64,000 nt of DNA from Pictodentalium vernedei (lineage: Eukaryota; Mollusca; Scaphopoda; Dentaliida; Dentaliidae): contig CM062293.1 in NCBI GenBank assembly GCA_031216915.1, positions 154,388,285 to 154,452,284 on the forward strand. The letters run 5' to 3'. Of this stretch, positions 53,860-64,000 are shown in pieces (position 1 is the stretch's first letter; each line of letters begins with the position of its first letter). The position numbers were made by a program, and so were the translations under genes. Under the pieces are notes generated by a model. It worked only from the letters and a program-made list of their open reading frames with translations. It did no database searches and was not told the origin of the DNA.

Positions 53860-53902
<43 letters not shown>
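53860..53902. repeat. (TC)n microsatellite
   Basis: About 18 copies of tc. Confidence 0.95.
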
Positions 53903-53903
<1 letters not shown>

Positions 53904-54288
53904 ATTTCCCAGCATTCAGTCAAAACTGTTCCATAATTCCCCCAATGACGCCTTCTTGACCTCCCCAACTATAACATTGACCCTTTCACTCATGTCATTC
54001 TTCATCCACTTATCTTTCATATTTTCATCTATTTTTCCAGTACTTTCTCAAGGAGTCTTGTTCTATTAGACAAATATTTGGGGCATTCTAAAATGAAAAG
54101 TTCCAGCGTCTCTGTTACACCTAAATTTATGAACCTGTTTTAATGAGAACGGCAGCACTCCACTCATCTTCTTTCTCAAGAAAGTCTGAGGTTAGAGGCA
54201 TTCGGCGCCGCCCTCCTGACGACCTCAACCTTTTCCGCGACCGGGCATGTAATAAAACTTTAAAATTGGAAAGCCTTTCCAAACGGTG
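53903..54288. other. Unassigned DNA
   Basis: No gene or repeat recognised between the microsatellite and the next transposon. Confidence 0.4.
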
Positions 54289-54296
54289 TCCCACTA

Positions 54297-55317
54297 GGCT
54301 CTAGGACAATCGTACCCTGGACGATTCGTACCATGGACAATTCGTACCACAATTAGGGGGTATGAATTGTCTTCGCAAAAGGTACGAATTATCTCGAAAA
54401 AAGGTACGAATTGTCTCAGTAAAAGGCACAAATTGTCTCCTTTATAGGTTATAAGTATAAGTTGACTCGTGTAAGTGTACTAACTGTCTCATGAATTAGC
54501 CATTTAAATGTTATTCACTCACTTTTTGCCTAAAGCTTGAGTCAAAGTTGTCAAAATTGTGAATAAGAAACTACACAAACAATTTTCAAATTTGTTTGTC
54601 AAAAAACTTTAAAATGACCAATCGTCGACTAAGTGAAATGAAGATGAGAAGTCGACTAAGTAATAGTAATACAAACATAAAAATATTCAGGAAACAACCA
54701 ATCAAAAATGATTTATGCATCAAAATGAAATTTCAATGGACGAATCATCGCTTAATAGCATATGTGAAAACGCGACCTATAGTATTATCGATTTCTGGTT
54801 GGAACATAGTAAAAGAAAATTAGAAGATAGTACATTTACTGTTAAATAATTTTATGACGCCCCAAATAATAAGTAATTGAGCGTGCTGCCTTAATAATTT
54901 TAATTTAAGTCTCTCTCAATAGAGCATTTTCTTTTTGCCGTGCGAAAGTTGAATCTTTTATATGTGTCTGTACTTTCTTTTACTTTTAGTCATGAAATCT
55001 TATATTTTGTGTCTTTAAAAAATACTAGAAATTACATCATCTTTTTATTCTTTCTTCCGATTTATATTCCCCTCCCAACCCCCATCTCCATGTATGTTTT
55101 TTCAGAGGGGCGGGGGAGGGGGGGGGGCGGGGGGAGGTTAATGAAGCAGGGTATGAATTTGCAGAAGAGAGTACTGATTGTCCAGGGGGTTTACGAACTG
55201 TCGGGCATTGTCCAGAGGAGGGGTACGAATTGTCCAAGGAAAAGGTACGAATTGTCCAGACATCGGGGAACGAATTGTCCAAGGTACGATCGCCCAGGGT
55301 ACGATAGTCCAACCTCC
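54297..55317. mobile_element. TIR element with 8-bp TSD and arrays of 'ggtacgaattgtc'
   Basis: TCCCACTA lies exactly at 54,289-54,296 and 55,318-55,325. The ~52-bp inverted ends start GGCTCTAGGACAATCGTACC and GGAGGTTGGACTATCGTACC (reverse complement). Both subterminal regions repeat 'ggtacgaattgtc' at least four times (54,306-54,440; 55,150-55,300). No transposase, so it is non-autonomous. An 8-bp duplication fits hAT, P, Merlin or Zisupton; the GG start is unlike hAT. Confidence 0.8.
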
Positions 55318-55325
55318 TCCCACTA

Positions 55326-56454
55326 AATACCGAATCTGACTTGAAATACCGAATCTGCCCCCCCCCCCCCCACCCCCCCACCCCCAAAAAAAATGTAATT
55401 ATATAAATTTCTCACTTGATTACTTGCCATTGTGGGTGTTCAGGAATGATAAAAAAAATATTTCAAATGAAAAAGTCCCGGCAAATGTTTGTTTTTAGGT
55501 TAAGTTCCATTATTGGGGGCGTTCTAACGTTCAGTTTTGAGAGACCTTCGGCGCGAGCCAGGAGACTTGAATTCAGCGTGCAATTTCAGAGTGAAAGTAC
55601 AGCGTAGGGGTCTACTCGACGAGCCATACTTATATGTCAGTTTTATATGCGTACATGCGGCGCGTTTCCGTGAACAATCTGGATTAATCTGGATTGGTAA
55701 TCGAGATTGTTAAACAGTTTTTCAAAGGAACGATAATCTATTTCCTTGCAAGTGAAGTTCGGATGAAATATGGCCTCAAGGTATCACAGAACTAAATATT
55801 TTCCCATAGGCGACCATTATAATGTTCAGGCGGAATAAATATGATCGCATCACTTTAATTTTGGAATTCAAATATCTCTGTCAAGTATAGCCCCTCAGAC
55901 AACTTTTTCTGATCTGAAAACAGGGGGTCATGCAACAAATAAGAGAGAAAAACTGACACAAAGGGAAGTACCAGTCACGTGCACATATTTTTCAGGGAAT
56001 TCCCTACAAAAACACACAAAAAGTAAATTGTATTTTTTTGGTCCAAAAGTCATCAAACCACCCTCTCTTTTATAAGGAATATTCAACAATAATGCAAGAT
56101 GTCAATAGAATATTTCAAACGTTTATTGAAACAATATATTTTCCCAAGGCTGTTTATTTTTAGAGATTGCATCATTTCCGAGTGCAACATTTTAAGGCGG
56201 TTCACTCTAATTTCAATATTTAGTTCCGGGATACCTCAAATGAGGAAGTGGTCGTTGCAAACTGTTTGGAAGAGCTTATGAACAGTTACTATACTGAACT
56301 TGTTAACATTGATTGGGGAAACCTTTGAAACAGTGAGCTGTTTATTAATCGATATTAAATAAAATACTGTTTATAGAGGCTGATGTTAGTTTTTTAGTTT
56401 TCAGTGGAAACCCGGACAGTGACAGTGGCTTACCCGGAAATGTATGTTGTTGTT

Positions 56455-56490
<36 letters not shown>

Positions 56491-56820
56491 TTGGTGGGGG
56501 AGGGGGGGGGGGGCTTTTTTTTTTTGTTTTTGTTTTCGGGTTTTTTGTTTTTTGTTTATTCTTCTTTTTCTTTTCTTGTTTTTTTTTCGGGGTGGGGGGA
56601 GGGGGCATTTTCCCACAGACGCCCACGATATGATTTTTTTTCATAAAATTTACTAGACCGCTTTTGGCCATTATATAGAATATTATAGCAGTAATGTACG
56701 CCACAGACACTCGACGTATTAACAGATTTTATCATTACTTATAAACTATATATTATATTATCAATACTAAAAAAATAATATAATATATATTTTATAAAAA
56801 AAAAATGATAAATAGAGGAT
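55326..56820. other. Unassigned DNA with simple-sequence tracts
   Basis: Poly-C at 55,358-55,385 and a strongly strand-asymmetric G/T-rich tract at 56,444-56,640. At 55,661 begins a sequence that matches the reverse complement of 63,553-63,586. Open frames in the G/T tract are low complexity. No gene recognised. Confidence 0.4.
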
Positions 56821-56824
56821 ATGT

Positions 56825-57420
56825 AGTGTTTTTGAGTGGGTACCGAAAATTATCTCATAAGTGACCGAGACAAATGTTTATTTTTCGCGAGCGAAAATAC
56901 TTGAACCATTTGTCTCAGTCACAAGTGAGATAATTTCCCGTATCCACTCAAAAACACCAGATTTTCTTTTTATTATATGCTTTTTGTAAGAATCTGATAA
57001 TTCCACTCGTTTCAACCTTGAAATGATGCATGAAAGTAAACAGCGCATTAATCATTGATACGCGGAAGTGATTTGATCGATACTCGAACCAGATGGCATC
57101 TTGCATTCTGATTCAGCTGGCGGGTTTCTAGTTCAAACATGGCCTGAAAGTTCGTAATATAAGTTTTTGGTTTGGTACGTCCTTTGAAAGGACCGTGTCT
57201 GGACTAGCGGGTTTCATGCATCAGTTCAAGGTGAATACGTGTTGAATTATTGCTGGAAATGATCGGCATCCACTCAAATTCACTAGATTTTCTTTTCATT
57301 ATACGTTTTTAGAACAAATCGATCATTTCCAGTGATAATTTGACCCGTATTCACCTTGAAGTGATGCTTTGAAAGCCGTTATTTTGATTGATACCGTGAA
57401 AGTGAAAATTTCTATATCTT
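56825..57420. repeat. Palindromic repeat family (copy 2)
   Basis: 56,827-56,962 is a large palindrome: 'gtgtttttgagtgg' facing 'ccactcaaaaacac', 'gagacaaatg' facing 'catttgtctc'. A second palindrome pairs 57,217-57,264 with 57,322-57,369 ('ttcaaggtgaatacg' / 'cgtattcaccttgaa'). 'attttctttttattatatgc' links it to the family at 3.4-3.95 kb. Confidence 0.65.
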
Positions 57421-57424
57421 CACA

Positions 57425-57955
57425 GTAGGGATACGATTTCTGTCTTTCCGCAATTTCTTCGATAATCTATCGTTCAGCGTATAATAAAATCTGATAATAC
57501 GTCGAGTGCCTGTGATATACGCTGGTATGGTAACTGCAATGTAAAAGAAATTCAAGAATATGCCAATAATAGACAATATGCATGCATTTAGAATAAATGT
57601 TCCAGAAAATGTTGGACTTACCCCTATATATGACAACCGACAGGATAATGGTAAAGCTATGAGATGATAGGTTTGCTGGTTGAAATTTTACATGTATGTT
57701 TATTAGTCATTTAACTAAACTGTCACATTTTATGTTTCTTGACTTTGCATGTATACTTGGCATTATTTGTATCTCGGCAGAAAATTGGCCAAAAGAGTAC
57801 AAAATAAATCATCCAATGCCTACCCCTAGGCAGTGGTGGCGCTAGAATTTCCCACCCGGGACTCAAGCACCGGGGTCGATGAGGGGCACTATAGATCCGT
57901 CTCGCAAAGGCTATGTTATACCCCAGAAATATTTGCGAGATGGGATATAAGATGG
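57425..57955. other. Unassigned DNA
   Basis: AT-rich. No gene or repeat recognised. Confidence 0.35.
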
Positions 57956-57959
57956 TATT

Positions 57960-58190
57960 ATTTATTCATTTATTATTTATTGGTGTTTAATGTCACTTTT
58001 AGCATCTAAAGCTATATCGCGACCACAATATAAGTATAAAGTCAAGTTCGGGCAATCGTTTACACCTGTGTTGCCCATTTTAGTCTAGAGGACTCGCCCA
58101 GACATTGGTTGACGGATCCTATTAAATACCAACAAAGCAGAACCTGTTTACCGCAGAAAACAAGCATTGCTCTACCTGCAGGGGTTCCCA
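57960..58190 (-). mobile_element. Dispersed repeat with LINE/SINE-like tail (family T, copy 2)
   Basis: The minus-strand tail reads 'gacattaaacaccaataaat' then 'aataaatgaataaa'. The body shares 'tgttgcccattttag', 'ggatcctatta' and 'ctgtttaccgcag'-type blocks with 14,425-14,650. Confidence 0.55.
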
Positions 58191-58739
58191 AAGGGGTATA
58201 AATTTTTTTAGAGCCACATAAAGCTATTTTATAGGTGAGGATGGAGAGTGGGAAGGGTCTGTTAGTAGAATACCACTTTTGAAACATTAATAATAGTCAC
58301 AAAGATCAGAAAGTCACTGTTTCGGAATTGAGAAGTTTCGGTATAAGATTTCATAGAAATGCATCAGATTTAATTCTGATGAATATTAACGAAATAGCTC
58401 TCCGTTAGGTTGACGTCCCTGCCCTCTTTATCACCCGGCATTCCTGATAAACGGTTCGCAAACATTCTCCTGGCAATCGTATCAGAGCCTGTTCTTCATC
58501 TGACACTCTATTATCTGACAAACAAGGTGTAAACGATTGTTCTTCATCTAACACTCGGCTTACCTTTGAATCAACTCAGCTTCTTGAACTCAATTATCTG
58601 ACAAACAAGGGTGTTCCGGGCTAGTGTAGGCCTGTCAACTTTCCTCTAGATTCCTCGGTGTATTTTCGTCTCAAAGAAACAGATAGGGAGGCCGTACAAG
58701 ACATGAGAGGAAACCAGCTGCGCTCAATTTAGACAATCT

Positions 58740-61604
58740 TAACACTCTGCGCGACCAAACCCCAACGGTGATTGTTGGACTTTTCAATGCTAGGTCAGTT
58801 GTAAATAAAACATACGATATCCGGGAAATGATGGACGATCATAATATTTCCCTGTACTTATTAATTTAAACCTGGTTAAAATCTAGTGACAGCATCGTGT
58901 GTGGAGAGCTTTAGCAAAATGATAAAACTCTTCTTCACAACCCTCGTCTCAGGAAGAAGGGTGGGGGCGTTGGTATGTTGTTCGATGGTACTGTGAAGAT
59001 CAAGGCAGAACCCAATGTAAAATTCAAAACTTTCGAAGTGGTGTCTGGTGTCATGAAGCATGGTACTCGATCAGTTCGGATAATAGTGCTTTATCGCCCA
59101 CCGAGCAAATCCGGTAAAAGGAAAGACCCCTTAACCGAAGACTCCGTAAATTCCTTTCTGTCAGAGGTTGTATATTTTCTGGGATCTGCTGCTATGTCTA
59201 GTGGGCCATTCATTGTAACCGGTTATTTTAATTTTCATGTAGATAATAAAATCGACTCCAATGCTAGCAAATTCTTAAGTCTTCTTAAATCTATGGATCT
59301 CGTTCAGCATGTGATCGGACCGACCCATGTCCGCGGCCACACATTAGACTTGATAATAATCCGTGAATGTGATACCGGTCTTGTCGGTAATATTGCGATC
59401 TTCGACCCGGCGCGTAACGACCACTTCCTGATCACATTCAACCTAGGTATACCATGTTCGCCGCTGTCTAGACATACAATCATGTATCGTAAATACCGGA
59501 ACATCGTTGCGAATGATTTTTCTGAGGCAGTGTCTAGTACTCCTAAGGACATATTATTTGATGATCCTGTTGATGTAATTGTTGAAAAGTCTCACAAGAT
59601 GTCAACTGATCTTATAAACAAATTTGCCCCACTCCGAACTAGAAATACCACCAAGCGTGAAATATTTCCGTGGTATACTGACGAAATTCGTGACGCAAAA
59701 CGACTCCGCCGTGACCTTGAACTCAAATGGAGGCAGTCGAAGTTAACCGTCCACAGAGAGCTATACGTTAACCATCGTAATAAAGTTAATCGTCTCATTC
59801 TGCAGTCTAAAAAAAAGACTATTTCACAAATATAGTTAATGTTAACATCAAAAGGCCGCAGGTTCTGTCAGAGGTGTTGGACAAATTATTCCACCGAAAG
59901 GGGCGCAAATCACTCCCTGATCATTCATCACCGGAAGAACTGTCCAATAGATTTGTATCCTACTTCGTTGATAAAATTGAGAATATTAGAGCTGACATTG
60001 TGAATGGCAGCGAGGGTGTGCGAGATCAAACACCACACGCTCCAGTGTTTGTTGGGAATCGATTTGACCACTTCCGTCTTCTTGAAAACGAAGAGCTGTG
60101 TGAATTAATTAAGAAGTCGCCATCCAAACAGTGTTCGCTAGATATTATCCCAACAAAACTTCTATAGGCTTGTGCACCAGCCCTGCCACCTTGGATTTTA
60201 CAAATTGTCAACTCATCTCTGGCCACGGGGACATTTCTATCCTCTATGAAAGAAGCCCTTGTAGTCTCTCTTCTGAAAAAAAACCTGGGCTTGATAGTGA
60301 TATTCTGAAGAACTATCGTTCTGTATCAAATTTGTCCTTCACACCGAAATTGCTCGAGCGGGTTGTATCGAAACAAATTCGGAATCACCTCGTACGTTTC
60401 GAACTCTTTGAAGAGTTACAATCTGCGTATCGTCCAAAATGAAGCACGGAATGTGCGCTTTTGCGTGTTCAGAATGACCTTTTACTTGCCATGGCCCAGC
60501 AGCGAGTTTCATGTCTTGTATTACTCGATCTGAGCGCGGCGTTCGATACAATCGACCACTCTGTTCTGGCATCCATTCTAGAGCAAAGAGTTGGCGTTTG
60601 TGGCGTGGCACTAGACTGGTTCAGATCGTATCTTGCTAATCGTTAACATAGAATACTGATAGAAAACACTGTATCAAAGTCAGTCTCCTTGACTTGTGTG
60701 CCTCAAGGTTCAGTCCTCGGCCGGTTATTGTACGCCATATATGTCCTTCCTCTTGGTGACATAATCCAAAAGCATGGGCTTTCCTTCCATCTCTACCAAT
60801 GACACCCAGTTATATATCAGTTTCAACTCTCAACACGAGAGAGGTGCGGCATGCCGTCTGGAAAACTGTGTGTCTGATATTAAATCCTGGATGACCAACA
60901 AGTGGTTGAAGTTGAATGCGGATAAATCCGAAGTCATTTATATTGGACTCCCTTATCAGCTGTCGAAAATTTCTCGGATGAGTTTGAATTTTGATGGCAG
61001 TGCCATTTTTCCATCGGCAATGGTTCGTAATCTTGGTTATTTCATGGATGAAAACCTTTCTGCGGATAAGCATGTGTTGCAGGTCTCCAGAACAGCTTTT
61101 CATCACCTCCGAAAGATCGGTAGAATGCGTGGTGTGGTAGATGAGGGAACGGCAATGCAATTAATTCATGCATTTGTAACGAGTAGATTAGATTACTGTA
61201 ATTCACTTCTTTATGGCTGCAAACAGTCCCTAGTTAAGAAGCTACAGAACGTTCAGAATTGTGCGGCTAAACTTGTGACCAAGAGTAAAAAATCTTCTTC
61301 GGCTTCCCCTATCTTACAAAAACTGAATTGGCCACCCATTAGTGAAAGAATTAGTTTCAAAGTATTATTGTTTACCTACAAAGCTGTCAACGATCTTGCG
61401 CCTCCTTATTTTTGCAATCTAGTTAAGAAGTATGAACCTGCTCGTCCTTTGCGATCAGCTTCTTCGTGCAATCTTGTTCAGAATGCAGGAAAGCTGGTCA
61501 CAGCTGGCGATCGGGCCTTCTGCATTACGGCACCACATTTGTGGAATGCGTTACCTGACGACATAAAAAACCACAGTCACTCGAGTCATTTAAGAGACAC
61601 TTAA
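58740..61604 (+). pseudogene. LINE ORF2: AP endonuclease - reverse transcriptase, broken
   Basis: The endonuclease begins at about 58,770 (GLFNARSVVNK) and runs to about 59,830; it includes VLYRPPS, TGYFNFHVD and RNDHFLITF. The usual catalytic GDFN motif is GYFN here, so the Asp is lost. The RT follows with [25 protein letters not shown] and VPQGSVLG. The YADD region is damaged by a frameshift and reads ..NDTQLYISF downstream of 60,774. The C-terminus has SRLDYCNSLLYG and LQNVQNCAAKLVT. Stops occur near 58,867, 58,913, 60,440 and 60,645, and frame changes near 59,840, 60,165 and 60,770. Clearly inactive. Confidence 0.85.
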
Positions 61605-61708
61605 AAACACACCTGTATAAATTGGCTTATTGCTGACCTGCTTGTATTATATAAAATGCACCTTTAGTTTTGTGTGAAGCCTGTGAGCACTTATGTGGAT
61701 ACTCGGCT

Positions 61709-61716
61709 CTAAACCA

Positions 61717-61771
<55 letters not shown>

Positions 61772-61772
61772 G
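61709..61772 (+). repeat. (ATT)n tail of the LINE
   Basis: About 20 uninterrupted units directly after the LINE 3' UTR, consistent with a 3' microsatellite tail. Confidence 0.9.
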
Positions 61773-61779
61773 GAAACAT

Positions 61780-64000
61780 TACTGTTTCCCGTACATCCTA
61801 TCGGACATATTAACCACATTCTTTTATCCCGGTGAACTAGTCTATGTAATACTCCTTACCACTTCAGGTCTACCATTGTGCAGCACATCGATAACCCTTA
61901 GGTGGAAAGAAGAATTACAGAGATTGGAGGGTCTCTGAAAGAAGTGATAAGGGGTCTTACAAAGACTTCCCTGATCCTTTCTATGTGTGAGGTACCCTAT
62001 CCGTCCTCCCCCATTTGGATTATCCCCTTTCTGGATCATACATCACTTGTTATCAATAGAAGGCCAAACAAAGACTATACCTGATTTCGTTGTCAACTAA
62101 GTTTGAACTTTAACCCGTATAAATGAAATCATCCCTCGCAGGACCGTAAATCCGGGGGAGGAGGGAGGGGGAGTGGGGGGTTCGTATCCTCTGTAAATAC
62201 TTCGTGTGTCCTGTTCGCAGGACAGTGCATGGTTGGTCAGGCTGGTCCCGATTGAGGAGATAAACTGTTCCATGATCACGGGTTTAAAATTTTTGAAATG
62301 TACGAATGCTGGTCGTGTGAGTGTTGACTCTTTCCTGACACGATTTAAAAAAAACTGTTATCCTCTTATTGAAAGAAATCCTAATTTTTTGTTTTTTCAC
62401 TTATTTACTTCCTTATCATAGTTTATGGCACCTCAAAGGAACAAGCTCGTTTCAGTGAGGGGTCATAACCTACAGTTTCAAAGAAAAAATTGAAAAATTG
62501 ATTTGAAAGATAATTTTTGTGTATTACACTTTCGTATTTCCACTTCACTAACTAAACAGTTTCGCTGAGGTAGATGGTTAGTATGTACAGTACATAATAT
62601 ATATTCATTTTACTGATATGTAAAGCGTAAAACTTAGTTGAAAGACTAACAAAGGTGAGAGGAGTGGGTAATTGAATTGTTCTAGAACAACGCTGCATCT
62701 TCCCGGTAATTTGGGTAGTTACGGGTCATATCCCTCTGTAATATCTAGTTGAAAGCTATGCCCGAGGTTGATTTATTAGAAGTAACTTGAACATACCACT
62801 AGTCTTTCCAAAAGTATTTGCGTAGGCCTATTTCAGTTTCCCCATCGCACCCAAACGACTAATTCGGGTAGTATAATCTACATCGCAAACAGTGAGGACT
62901 GGTGTCGGTGCGGATAAGTTCTTTGACGAGCTTGAAAGACGATCGAGTGTCACAAATAGAAATTTGTTTTTAATTTTTCTTCCCATGGGAGCCGTGAGAA
63001 GCGGGGCAGTGCTTGTTAACTGTGGTAAACAAGTTCCGCTGCACCGGTAGGCCAAAATAATAGGTCCGGACAGGCAATGCCCGAAATGGAAATTCCTGAT
63101 ATATGCAAGAGCCACCTTCGATCGGTTAAAGCCAACCCAACCCAACACCAATGACGCGATCACAATCAGCTTCAGACGCACGTTAACAAGAGACCTCGGA
63201 TACCAACAACACAAAATAAATGAATAAATCATTAAATGATCATATTTTTAATCATTTCGGCAGAAGTGTGTCTCGCATTGGCCTAATAAATTTAACAATA
63301 TGGGCAACAAGTTTTATTTTCTGACATTAACTACAATTTTATCAATAATTTATTACTTTTTATCTCATACTTGTAATTCTATTTTCTTAGCGATGCGAAT
63401 CTTTTTGGTGTAATTCTTTTTGTAACGACTGCGCATGTCAGGATTGGTCTTCACCTTTTCAGTTGGATTATTCGGATTGTCAATCCAGATAATTAAAAAT
63501 TCACTGGAACGCTTCGATTAATAATCTGACCTTACTGCGCACGCTCAATCAATCGAGATTATTCCAGGTCGTTCACGGAAACGTACCCATGGATAGGTAT
63601 ACGCGTTCGCGAGTCGTGGATATTGACTTTTCCAGATCAAGGGAATTAGGGTTCATCAGTGGCCCAACAGAAATTATTAACAGTTTGAGGTCTGACAAGC
63701 AGTCCTGTCTTGGGTCGCTTTTAAGGCCAGAGGCTATCAATTATTTCCGTTGGGCCGCGAATGAACCACAATGCCCTTAAAAGTCATGTTATTACTATCA
63801 CAACTAATAGGAGAGACCATAACCGATTAATATAACAATAACATGATTTTGCCTGATCAGATTGGGGTTCAAATGGCACATGCACTGATTTTTTATTTTT
63901 TTCATATTTTGAGTGCACAGGAGATCGTCACGAAGATAGACCTTTTCAGTTTGTCACAAACTTGAAAATATAAAGTACATGTACTTTGGGAATTGGAAGA
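61780..64000. other. Unassigned DNA at the window end
   Basis: At 62,425-62,520 there is a remnant of TTAA-1 MITE palindrome ('gaacaagctcgtttcagtga', 'ggggtcataacctac'). At 63,553-63,586 lies the right partner of the inverted pair that starts at 55,661. A 134-codon minus-strand frame (62,828-63,232) has no recognisable domain and is not called. Confidence 0.35.

Larger units (their letters stand above)
58440..61775 (+). mobile_element. Decayed Jockey/CR1-like LINE with (ATT)n tail
   Basis: A 5' leader (58,440-58,700) contains two 'ttatctgacaaacaagg' repeats. Then come the endonuclease, the RT and a C-terminal domain in one orientation, split across frames. The 3' end is a run of about 20 tat/att units (61,709-61,772). 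The RT and C-terminal motifs fit the Jockey/CR1/L2 assemblage. A 5' boundary and target duplication were not resolved. Confidence 0.8.

Noticed and set aside
56404-56656. Low-complexity frames in the G/T-rich tract
   Set aside because: Compositional bias only.
62828-63232. 134-codon minus-strand gene
   Set aside because: No domain, and part of it resembles the dispersed family at 14.6 and 58.1 kb.

Overview
The window looks like intergenic or intronic DNA of a repeat-rich invertebrate nuclear genome. It is AT-rich, has no long single-copy coding sequence, and is packed with nested transposons, satellites and palindromes. A DIRS retrotransposon, 5S- and tRNA-headed SINEs, Jockey-like LINEs, TTAA-flanked MITEs and hairpin-ended elements with satellite cores together suggest a marine lophotrochozoan, probably a bivalve mollusc. 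That assignment is inference.

Layout. 0-6 kb: hairpin-ended, satellite-cored elements (called HLE here) of three types, plus a palindromic family. 6-11.4 kb: SINEs, one interrupted by a 5'-truncated LINE with a 12-bp target duplication, then a four-level nest of elements. 11.9-14 kb: a 5S-headed SINE and a second HLE-A inside a TTAA MITE. 16.2-21.3 kb: a complex satellite block holding a tandemly duplicated exon-like segment on the minus strand. 24.5-26.8 kb: a satellite of about 335 bp with a partly alternating dimer pattern. 28.2-37.0 kb: an HLE-B element split by a 7.17-kb DIRS element (minus strand) with gag, RT/RNase H/MTase-like and tyrosine recombinase ORFs, inverted terminal repeats and an internal complementary region. 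37.1-38.1 kb: an HLE-C element. 38.9-48.4 kb: MITEs, a hAT-like element, a pogo-like MITE, a third HLE-A inside a MITE, and another HLE-B. 48.8-49.2 kb: a tRNA-headed SINE. 51-52.7 kb: a LINE 3' fragment with structured tandem tails and a possible LTR. 52.9-55.3 kb: two elements with arrays of short subterminal motifs. 56.8-57.4 kb: palindromic repeats. 58.4-61.8 kb: a decayed Jockey/CR1-like LINE.

The main discovery candidates are: (1) a set of hairpin-ended elements with one terminal architecture but different satellite cores, in which the short subterminal inverted repeats at the two ends covary; (2) a DIRS element whose internal complementary region matches the predicted circle junction; (3) a duplicated exon-like segment whose copies differ by exactly one codon between conserved splice-like borders; (4) a SINE/LINE pair sharing a 3' tail, with 5S and tRNA heads swapped onto one SINE body. 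No host gene could be identified with confidence. Coordinates of repeat borders were read by eye.
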